Under the pieces are notes generated by a model. It saw only the letters and a program-made list of their open reading frames with translations, was not told where the DNA came from and ran no database searches. A DNA stretch of 64,000 nucleotides from a bacterium (lineage in GTDB: Bacteria > Armatimonadota > Zipacnadia > Zipacnadales > Zipacnadaceae), in contig JAUVXR010000012.1 in NCBI GenBank assembly GCA_030603495.1, positions 8,501 to 72,500 of the forward strand, in the 5' to 3' direction. The position numbers and the translations under genes were made by a program. Shown here piece after piece: positions 49,139 to 56,168 of this stretch. Within the stretch, counting starts at the first letter, position 1, and each line of letters begins with the position of its first letter.

Positions 49139-49606
49139 ATGAAAATCGCACGAATCGATGAGGGCATAAAGACCTGCGAGGAGCACCTCCGAACTTCTGG
49201 TGCGAGCGGCACCGAGATCGAAGCTTTCCTGACGCGTTATCTAACGATAGTTATGTGCGCCAGCTTTGAGGAGCACATTGAGGAACTCGTAAACAGCCGT
49301 GCGGCGGAATCGCAAGACGTGGCGTTGGCGTCCTTTGTGCGTTCTTCACTGCACCAGGTATTTCGAAGTGTGAAGACCGGCGAGATAGCAGGTCTGCTAG
49401 GGCGCTTCGGTGAAGATCACAAGACCCGGTTTCAGGACGAGATGAGCAACAACGAGCGCGTGGCCACTTTCTATAACAACATTGTGGAGAACCGCCACCA
49501 AACGACACATGGCGGCGGATTCAATCTTACTTTCCGGGAGTTGGTTGATTTCTACTCCGAGGCCCAGCTGGTTCTTGATGCGGTCGCCAGAGCACTTCAG
49601 GGATAG
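49139..49606 (+). CDS. HEPN-domain protein (MAE_28990/MAE_18760-type RNase-like)
   Basis: A 155-residue helical protein. The C-terminal helix region carries R-x4-H as RHQTTH (Arg119, His124) in the context ENRHQTTHGGG, which is the RNase motif of HEPN domains. The length and the early segment (MCASFEEHIEELVNSR) fit the MAE_28990/MAE_18760 group, which is often found beside DUF262 genes. It would cleave RNA when active, in a toxin-like or infection-triggered way, with the DUF262 protein as sensor, partner or nuclease. It starts 9 bases after the DUF262 stop. That pairing, the low GC and the isolated two-gene setting support transfer as a cassette. Confidence 0.75.
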   Translation: MKIARIDEGIKTCEEHLRTSGASGTEIEAFLTRYLTIVMCASFEEHIEELVNSRAAESQDVALASFVRSSLHQVFRSVKTGEIAGLLGRFGEDHKTRFQDEMSNNERVATFYNNIVENRHQTTHGGGFNLTFRELVDFYSEAQLVLDAVARALQG

Positions 49607-49658
49607 ACCTGTCCGCCGCTCCGCTCACATCACCACCCCTCGCATCGGCACAGTCTGA

Positions 49659-50510
49659 TCAGAGCAGCTTCTGTAGTCTATCGAAGACGTCTTTGGCGAA
49701 CTGGCTGATGTACTCACCCATGTATGCGTTGATATCCAGGCTCGGGTCGGCCATGAGCGGCGTCAGGTCCATCGCAAAGATCATACTGGTAGCAACGTCC
49801 ACGCCGTGGGTGGCGTAATATGTTGCATTAGCCCTTCTTCGGCCCATCGTGGCTAGATCATACCCTTTTCCACCACATATCTGCGAGTCAAACACCCCAG
49901 TAAGCGCCGCCGCCAGGTTCTCATGCGCCGAGACATCAAGAGCAACCTTGTCCTCATCAACCATCCAGTCCAGATCTCGCCACACCTCACAGCCATACAC
50001 GCTCTGGGGGCGAGCGGCTTCCGGCAGTGCGCGCAGCGCTTGAATTGTCCTGAGCGCGACAGCAACATGGGTATCATGCTTATCGGCCAAGTTGTGAGTG
50101 TAGATAATCCTCGCTCTCGCCTGCTCGACCAGTTCCCTTATGTCCTCGGTGACCTCTTCATTCGCCGGGTCCTTCACCTCTGAACTGGGATAGTCCAACA
50201 AGGCGACTAGACTGTATTCTCCCACCATCGCCGCTTTCTTCTGTTCCACTCTTCTTACTCGCTGCATGTCCTCGTCCGAATAGTCAGCGTACAGATCGTC
50301 CCGAGGACTCCCGGCACCATCAGTCGCAATAACGCCGGAAAACCATTTCTCGTTATTGCCAAGGCACTCTAGGATACCGTGATAGGCCATTATTTCCAGA
50401 TCATCCGCGTGCGCCCCGATAGCCATGTGAGTCGTCCGGGCTAGAGCATTGTCAACAGATGTCCCATCTGTAACGAATAACTCGGTTCCTGGATTGTTCA
50501 GTTGAAGCAT
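49659..50510 (-). CDS. PIG-L (LmbE) family deacetylase
   Basis: A 283-residue zinc deacetylase of the PIG-L family, which removes acetyl groups from GlcNAc-containing substrates. The metal motif is AIGAHADDLEIM near residue 29 (AHxDDxE, with alanine where most have proline), and the late zinc histidine lies in YTHNLADKHDTH. GlcNAc-inositol, chitobiose and other sugars are substrates elsewhere; here it is unknown. ATG 50510 has GGAG at 50520-50523, 9 bases away, and is preferred over ATG 50519. The ROK-type kinase gene upstream (30 bases) probably belongs to the same operon, so a sugar such as N-acetylglucosamine may be handled jointly. Confidence 0.85.
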   Translation of the reverse strand: MLQLNNPGTELFVTDGTSVDNALARTTHMAIGAHADDLEIMAYHGILECLGNNEKWFSGVIATDGAGSPRDDLYADYSDEDMQRVRRVEQKKAAMVGEYSLVALLDYPSSEVKDPANEEVTEDIRELVEQARARIIYTHNLADKHDTHVAVALRTIQALRALPEAARPQSVYGCEVWRDLDWMVDEDKVALDVSAHENLAAALTGVFDSQICGGKGYDLATMGRRRANATYYATHGVDVATSMIFAMDLTPLMADPSLDINAYMGEYISQFAKDVFDRLQKLL

Positions 50511-50540
50511 GTCAATCATCTCCGCTTAACATTGTACCGG

Positions 50541-51938
50541 TCAGACAGACGGCAAACTAGCCGCCGCGATAGCTTGACCCACCCGCCGTTCGGTCTCGTC
50601 GGGCAAATACACGTTTATCCGGTCGAGCAGATCAGGAAACTCGGCCCCCAGGACCTCGGTAGCCTTCTCCAGGATAATGTGCCCGCCTTCGCCGGAGGTG
50701 ACGCGCCCCAGGATGAGCACGTGGCGGATGTCATAGAAGTCAGCATAATGGGCGATAGCGTACCCCAAATAGCAGCCGATGGTCTCAAAGATTGGCCGGG
50801 GGCGGTCATCGCCATCCGCAAGCAGCGCCTGCACCGCGGCCAGTTGCTCAGCTGGAGTCTGAGTCTCGTCGAGCGCAATGCCAGCCGTCCGCGCCAACCT
50901 GATCACGACCTGCTGCGAAAAGTATTGCGCTCCACAACCGTAGTCCTGCGACCATTCATCCACGGCACTGTCGAGATGGAAGTCAACTGGCATGGAGGCC
51001 ACCTCGTTGAGGTCGCCGGTGATATTCCCTTCGTCGTTTACGTACCCGCCCGCCTCGCTAGAGCCCATGGCAATACCCAGGACGGCATTGTCGTTAAGCG
51101 TCATGGCGCCAGCCAAGGCCGTCACGTCGCCGTCATTAACTGCCACCAACGGGATATCGCCCCATTCCTTTTGGATATTGAGGAATATGTCCTTTATCCT
51201 GGCCTCGAAAAGGTCGGCCGGGATGCCCCGGAACAGTGAGGCGACCATCGCGCGATTGTTGATGTAGATTCCGGCAGCGCTGACGCCGATGCCGTCAACC
51301 CGGGGCATATGCGAGGCGGCCCGGCGCAACGAGTCGGTAATACCATCATAATGGTACTGAGGATCACTCTGGTTCTTGGGGTCCCAGACCACCTCCTCGC
51401 TGAAGACCGCTTCCCCTTCGATAACGGCAGCGACTTTTCGATCACTAGCGCCCAGATCCAGCCCGATACGGCAGCCGTTCAGGTGGCGCCCCAGGGCCAC
51501 GGTCTGCTCTCGGGCAGCCGGTGCCCCCTCGGGGTCGGTGATCTCCACGGTGAACGGTCTCCCGTAGACACCACTCATCAGTTCCGCGTCGAAGCTCCGA
51601 GCTCCCTCCGCGGAATAGGCCTCTCGTATGTGCTGCCCAATCTCTTCGGAGCCTCCCACGACAATCCTCCAGCCGCCCCGTTGCCACAACAGCGTTTTCA
51701 CCAGTCGTTCCACGTAGGGCAAGTTGGCCGGGGCCATAGCGGACCCCGAGGCGTAGGCCTGAGTCTCAAAGACCGAAATCAAGCCATTCTCGCGCTCCAG
51801 GCCGATCACCAGAGGCACACCCTTTCCCGAGGCTTGCACCCCGTCAACAAAGGCGTGATTGGCCAGCACAGCAGGGCGAAATTGTGGGTCAAGGGGAGGA
51901 CATATCTGCGGTGCTACTAGATTCCATCCGTTGCTCAT
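50541..51938 (-). CDS. ROK/hexokinase-fold sugar kinase-like protein
   Basis: A 465-residue protein whose second half has the ASKHA (ROK-like) kinase fold. The phosphate-1 loop reads CRIGLDLGASDRKVAAVIEG near residue 155, with DGIGVSAAGIYINN and AVNDGDVTALAGA as further conserved pieces and a GVLGIAMGSSEAGGYVN-like adenosine loop. The typical ROK zinc cysteines (CxCG) are not seen, and the N-terminal 150 residues are unusual for the family. The likely role is sugar phosphorylation or sensing. ATG 51938 has an AGGAAG site and is preferred over the upstream frame. It leads the PIG-L gene. Confidence 0.7.
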   Translation of the reverse strand: MSNGWNLVAPQICPPLDPQFRPAVLANHAFVDGVQASGKGVPLVIGLERENGLISVFETQAYASGSAMAPANLPYVERLVKTLLWQRGGWRIVVGGSEEIGQHIREAYSAEGARSFDAELMSGVYGRPFTVEITDPEGAPAAREQTVALGRHLNGCRIGLDLGASDRKVAAVIEGEAVFSEEVVWDPKNQSDPQYHYDGITDSLRRAASHMPRVDGIGVSAAGIYINNRAMVASLFRGIPADLFEARIKDIFLNIQKEWGDIPLVAVNDGDVTALAGAMTLNDNAVLGIAMGSSEAGGYVNDEGNITGDLNEVASMPVDFHLDSAVDEWSQDYGCGAQYFSQQVVIRLARTAGIALDETQTPAEQLAAVQALLADGDDRPRPIFETIGCYLGYAIAHYADFYDIRHVLILGRVTSGEGGHIILEKATEVLGAEFPDLLDRINVYLPDETERRVGQAIAAASLPSV

Positions 51939-52100
51939 GGCTATCGCTTCCTGGTGGCGATGGGTGGTCTCGACATCTCGGAGTGCAACAAGGCTGAATA
52001 TATCACGCGGTTGTGTCAAGTGTCAAGCCAGCTGTTTTGTGGCCAGCGCCGGCCTGTTGCTCGCGTATTTCAGCGGCTCGTCAGTGGGGGGAAGTTACGG

Positions 52101-53204
52101 TTAGCGTCGCTGCCGCTGCCTATAGACCTCGTCTACGAAATCGCCGAATTGCCCTTTGAAGCGCTCCACTCCGAAGCGCAGGGCGTTGGCGCGGCAGGCT
52201 TGGGGGGCGAACTCCATCTCGCCAAAGCGGTCAACTGCTGCGCAGAGTGCCTCCGGAGTCTGCTGGGCGAAAAGCAAGCCAGTCTGACCGTCCACAATCG
52301 TTTCGAGTGCCCCTCCGGCGGCACTGGCAATGACTGGCCGGCCTGCGCTCTGGGCTTCCAGCGGAGCAATGCCGAAATCTTCCTCCTGGGGCATTACAAA
52401 GGCCCGGCAGCGGGCCACCAGTTCGGTGACCTCCTCGTCTTCGCGCCACCCCAGCAGTTGCACGGTCGGGCCAGCTAGGCTCTGAAGGCGCTGGTATTCC
52501 GGACCACGCCCGACCACTATCAGGGGTAGCTTGAGCCGGTTGAACGCCTCAATCGCCAGGTCCACGCGCTTGTATGGATTCAGGTTGCTGACGATCAGGA
52601 AGTAGTCTTCGTGGCCGTCCACCGGCTGGAAGCGGTCGGTGTCCACCGGGGGATAGATTATCACCGAATCGCGCTCGAAGTACCGGCGGATCCGCTCCTG
52701 GACGGCCTGGGATATCGCCACGAAGTCGGTCACTCGCCGGGTGCTGCGCTTATCCCAGCGGCGCAGGCCGGGCAAGGTCGCTCGGATCAGGCTGCGGGCA
52801 ATCGGGCCGGCGCGCAGGCTGTGAATATACTCCTCGCTCCAGTGCCACAGGAAGCGAGCCGGGGAGTAGCAATAGCAGATATGAATTGCCCGTGGAGCCG
52901 GCTGGACGTTCTTCACCCAGGCGCTGCTGGCGCTGATGATCAGATCATAGTTACGCAGGTCCAAGCGTTCGACCGCCAGCGGCATCAGCGGGAAGAGCTT
53001 ACGGTGAAACCTCTTCGCGCCGGGCAGTCTTTGCAGGAACGAGGTGCGGATGTCCCAGCCCGTGGTGGCTTCCCCCATCTTCTCGGGGTCATACAGCAGC
53101 GTGTAGATGGACGCATCGGGGTAGAGGTCGCGAAAGACGGCCAGGACCCGCTCTGCTCCCCGCATCCCTTGCATTAAGTAGTCGTGGACCAATGCAACGC
53201 GCAT
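52101..53204 (-). CDS. GT4 family glycosyltransferase
   Basis: A 367-residue GT-B-fold glycosyltransferase of family 4. The N-terminal domain starts with MRVALVHDYLMQGMRGAERV, and the C-terminal domain carries the donor site VSNLNPYKRVDLAIEAF and EEDFGIAPLEAQSAGRPVI with the EX7E motif (Glu residues 7 apart). Such enzymes add mannose or other sugars to lipid or polysaccharide acceptors at the inner membrane. It lies 28 bases after aroE and is the last gene of the long minus-strand run. The substrate is not predictable. Confidence 0.88.
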   Translation of the reverse strand: MRVALVHDYLMQGMRGAERVLAVFRDLYPDASIYTLLYDPEKMGEATTGWDIRTSFLQRLPGAKRFHRKLFPLMPLAVERLDLRNYDLIISASSAWVKNVQPAPRAIHICYCYSPARFLWHWSEEYIHSLRAGPIARSLIRATLPGLRRWDKRSTRRVTDFVAISQAVQERIRRYFERDSVIIYPPVDTDRFQPVDGHEDYFLIVSNLNPYKRVDLAIEAFNRLKLPLIVVGRGPEYQRLQSLAGPTVQLLGWREDEEVTELVARCRAFVMPQEEDFGIAPLEAQSAGRPVIASAAGGALETIVDGQTGLLFAQQTPEALCAAVDRFGEMEFAPQACRANALRFGVERFKGQFGDFVDEVYRQRQRR

Positions 53205-53232
53205 TGGCTGCCGTTACTCCTCACTGGTGCCT

Positions 53233-54135
53233 CTAGTGGTCCGGTGAGCGCGAAAAATCGTCGAGCGCCTCGAGCAATGCCAGGCGCATTACTTCGACGG
53301 GCGCATCCTGGCCCGTCCAGCGCTCGAAGGCAATCGCGCCCTGGTGGACCAGCATACCCGTGCCGTCGAGGACACGAGCGCCGGCCTCGCGCGCGGCCCT
53401 GAGCAGCACGGTATCGCGAGGGTTATACGTCAAGTCGCAAACCAATTGACAGGATCGAAGCCACGCGGGGGAGATAACTGGCGCGACGTCAACGTCCGGA
53501 TACATACCCACCGGAGTTGAGTCTATAATGACGTGCGCGGCAGTGACGACCTCTGCAAGCTCGGGGCTGTCCAGCCCCACCGCACGCACGGCTTCGAAGT
53601 CGGCGGCCTGCTTCACCAGCTCGGCCAACTCGATAGCGCGTTGTGGAGTGCGGTTGACGATGACCAGTTCGGCAGGTGCATCCTCCGCTACCGCCAGGGC
53701 TACGGCACGGGCCGAGCCCCCCGCGCCGATGAGCACGACCCGGTTCTCAGTGACGCCTTCGCCGGCTTCGGCCAGGGCGCGCATGAAGCCTGGACCATCG
53801 GTACTGTCCCCGCTCAGATGACCGTCAACGTTGTCAATGGTATTGACCACGCCGAGCGTCCGGCTGACCGGCGAGATTTCGTCGAGGTGGGGAACGACTG
53901 CCGCCTTGTGGGGAATGGTGACATTGAGGCCTCGGATCGCCAGACCCCGTAGGCCGGCCATTGCCTCAGCAATGCCCTCAGGATGCACTTCGAAGGCCAC
54001 GTAAACCCAATTAAGACCTATCGCCCGGAGGGCGGCATTGTGCATCGGCGGGGAAAGACTGTGCTTCACCGGCCAGCCAATAACCCCGACTACCTGGGTC
54101 GCTCCGTCCACATCCACCGCACTATCCCGACTCAT
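53233..54135 (-). CDS. aroE: Shikimate dehydrogenase
   Basis: NADPH-dependent reductase of the shikimate pathway (3-dehydroshikimate to shikimate). The 300 residues show GWPVKHSLSPPMHNAAL, NVTIPHK with the catalytic Lys, GDSTDGPGF with the catalytic Asp, and the Rossmann loop LIGAGGSARAVALA, then NRT that usually favours NADP. The start overlaps the yqeG stop by 14 bases, and the stop lies 28 bases from the GT4 gene. It is the only shikimate gene in the window. Confidence 0.95.
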   Translation of the reverse strand: MSRDSAVDVDGATQVVGVIGWPVKHSLSPPMHNAALRAIGLNWVYVAFEVHPEGIAEAMAGLRGLAIRGLNVTIPHKAAVVPHLDEISPVSRTLGVVNTIDNVDGHLSGDSTDGPGFMRALAEAGEGVTENRVVLIGAGGSARAVALAVAEDAPAELVIVNRTPQRAIELAELVKQAADFEAVRAVGLDSPELAEVVTAAHVIIDSTPVGMYPDVDVAPVISPAWLRSCQLVCDLTYNPRDTVLLRAAREAGARVLDGTGMLVHQGAIAFERWTGQDAPVEVMRLALLEALDDFSRSPDH

Positions 54136-54691
54136 TGCCTGCCTCCACCTGTGAGCCGATTTCGTGGGCGCTGACCGGTGGCCAGATGCCCCTGCTGGTG
54201 AGTCGCATCCTGATTAGGGCTTCTATCCAGCGATTGATGCGTGTAATGAAGAATTCTGAATCGCTGAGGGTATGAACCATGATGGTATGCATGCCCAGGC
54301 GATTGCCGCCGAAGATGTCGGTGAGGAGCTGGTCGCCGATCATCGCGGTTTCGGCGGGCGCTACGCCGGTGTGCTGTATGGCTTCGCGGTAGCCGCCACC
54401 AAAGGGCTTGCGGCCCCAGCCCCAGCGGCAGACATAGGGCAAAGCCAGTACCTTGCCCAGGTGCCGTAGTCGGCGCGCGGTAATGCTGTTGCTGAGCAGG
54501 CAAATCGCGAAGTTGTCCTTGGCTCGATTGAGCCACTTCACGCGCTGCTTGGGTATGCGGTGGCCCCGCCAGTTGACCAGAGTATTGTCCACGTCAATGA
54601 GCAGTGCCTTGATGCCCCGGTTAAGCAGGGCTTGCTGGTCAATGTTCTCCAGGCGGGGTACAATTTCGTCGGGACAGAATCGTTCTAGCAA
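54122..54691 (-). CDS. YqeG family HAD phosphatase
   Basis: A 189-residue HAD IIIA phosphatase of the YqeG group. The catalytic motif is LLIDVDNTLVNW (DxDNT), motif II LLSNS, and motif III is PAETAMIGDQLLTDIFGGNRLG. Homologues are usually next to aroE and other translation or wall genes, and may dephosphorylate phosphatidylglycerophosphate or a nucleotide. It overlaps aroE by 14 bases, and ATG 54691 lies 3 bases after the mltG stop. The C-terminal helix (RWIEALIRMRLTSRG) suggests membrane contact. Confidence 0.88.
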   Translation of the reverse strand: MLERFCPDEIVPRLENIDQQALLNRGIKALLIDVDNTLVNWRGHRIPKQRVKWLNRAKDNFAICLLSNSITARRLRHLGKVLALPYVCRWGWGRKPFGGGYREAIQHTGVAPAETAMIGDQLLTDIFGGNRLGMHTIMVHTLSDSEFFITRINRWIEALIRMRLTSRGIWPPVSAHEIGSQVEAGNESG

Positions 54692-54694
54692 TTG

Positions 54695-55768
54695 CTACCT
54701 CTCGGCTTTGTCTCGCACCTTTCTGATTGCGGCCTTGTGCTCCTGATAGGTGCGGGAAAAGATATGGCTGCCATCTCCCCGTGCGACATAGAAAAGGTAT
54801 TCGGTCTGCGCCGGCTCAAGCGCAGCGCTCAAACAAGCCAGGCCGGGATTAGATATTGGCCCAGGCGGCAGGCCCATGTGCCTGTAAGTATTGTACGGCG
54901 AGTCTATCTGCAAATCCTTGTTGGTAAGCCGGGCTCGGTGCTCACCCAAGGCGTATAGCACTGTCGCATCGCACTCCAGGCGCATACCTCGGACCAGCCG
55001 ATTACGCAGTACTCCGGCAATGAGCGCGCGCTCGGATTCCTGTTGCGCCTCCTCCTCGACCAGCGAGGCCATTGTGACGACCTCGTGCAGACTGCCCCAG
55101 CGCGCTTCCGTCGGCATGGCCTGCCAGGGGCCTTTGGCAAACTGCGTCGCAAACTCCTCGGCCATGCGGGCAACTATCTGGTCAGCCGTGGTGCTCAGTG
55201 CAAAGTTGTAGGTTTCCGGGAACAGATACCCCTCCGCAGTCCGTGCCCCAGTGGGCAACTTGATCTGCAAAGCTTCTTCTACTGCCTGGGCCGTTGCCGC
55301 CGCCCGAAACTGGTTTTCGTCAACCAGACCCGCCTCGGCTAGCCGGCCAGCAATCTGCGCAATCGTGAAGCCTTCGGGCACGGTTACTGTTGCCGTCGCC
55401 TGCCGACCCTCCACGAGCATTTGGACTATGTCCGGTGCCGACATCGCAGTGGAGACTTGATAGATGCCGCTCTTGAGCTTGTTGGCCCGCCCGGTGATCA
55501 ACGCGTGCAGCTTGAAGGCAACAGGCGAACGCAGACAGTTCCGGCTTGCCAGCAACTCCGTGATCTCGGTCAGTCCGGCCCCATTTTCAATCTGCACCAG
55601 CGACTTGACGGAATTTCCATTTGGATCAACGGAACCCAGCGCCCGCACATAGGCTGTGCCGCCAGCAACCACGGCGACTACAATTACCAGAAGTAGCCCC
55701 AGCGCCGGTTTTCCCCCAGTAGCGTGCCGCCCCGACCGGTCAGTGGGCTTCATCATCCGTGTGCGCAT
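54695..55768 (-). CDS. mltG: Endolytic murein transglycosylase MltG
   Basis: Membrane-bound lytic transglycosylase that ends glycan strands during peptidoglycan synthesis. The 357 residues contain an N-terminal anchor (about 21-43), a LysM-like YceG domain, and the catalytic segment MASLVEEEAQ with the likely catalytic Glu, followed by LQIDSPYNTYRHMGLPPGPI near the end. The start overlaps the ruvX 3' end by 29 bases. It is cotranscribed with alaS, ruvX and yqeG, an order known in other bacteria. Confidence 0.93.
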   Translation of the reverse strand: MRTRMMKPTDRSGRHATGGKPALGLLLVIVVAVVAGGTAYVRALGSVDPNGNSVKSLVQIENGAGLTEITELLASRNCLRSPVAFKLHALITGRANKLKSGIYQVSTAMSAPDIVQMLVEGRQATATVTVPEGFTIAQIAGRLAEAGLVDENQFRAAATAQAVEEALQIKLPTGARTAEGYLFPETYNFALSTTADQIVARMAEEFATQFAKGPWQAMPTEARWGSLHEVVTMASLVEEEAQQESERALIAGVLRNRLVRGMRLECDATVLYALGEHRARLTNKDLQIDSPYNTYRHMGLPPGPISNPGLACLSAALEPAQTEYLFYVARGDGSHIFSRTYQEHKAAIRKVRDKAER

Positions 55769-56168
55769 CCAGGTAGTTTTGCAGGATTAGTGCAGCGGCC
55801 ACCTTGTCAATACTGTGCCGCCGCTGTCGCCGGCTGACGTCGGCAGCCAGCATCGTCTTCTCGGCCAGCGCCGTAGTGAGCCGCTCGTCCCAGACGGCGA
55901 CTTCAAGATCGCAGTGTGCGCGCAGAACGCAGACGAAGTCCGCTACCTGCCGGGCGGCTGGTCCGGCCTCGCCGCTGAGACTGGTCGGCATCCCGACTAC
56001 AATCTTCTGCGCATCATAGCGCCGGGCCAAATCGAGTATGTCTGCGATTACCTCGGCTGGGGGCTTATCACCGGCCAGCGTAGTAGCAGGCATAGCGATC
56101 TGGCCGTCATCATCGCTGACCGCTACGCCAATACGCTTCTCCCCCAGATCCAGCCCCAAAGTCTTCAT
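55740..56168 (-). CDS. ruvX: RuvX/YqgF family Holliday-junction resolvase-like protein
   Basis: A 142-residue RNase H-fold protein. GLDLGEKRIGVAVSD has the first catalytic Asp, VVGMP precedes the central helix, and DERLTT carries further acidic residues. Known members process pre-16S rRNA and cleave Holliday junctions or abasic RNA. It overlaps alaS by 4 bases and mltG by 29 bases, so the three are tightly coupled. The C-terminal tail is acidic. Confidence 0.93.
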   Translation of the reverse strand: MKTLGLDLGEKRIGVAVSDDDGQIAMPATTLAGDKPPAEVIADILDLARRYDAQKIVVGMPTSLSGEAGPAARQVADFVCVLRAHCDLEVAVWDERLTTALAEKTMLAADVSRRQRRHSIDKVAAALILQNYLDAHTDDEAH

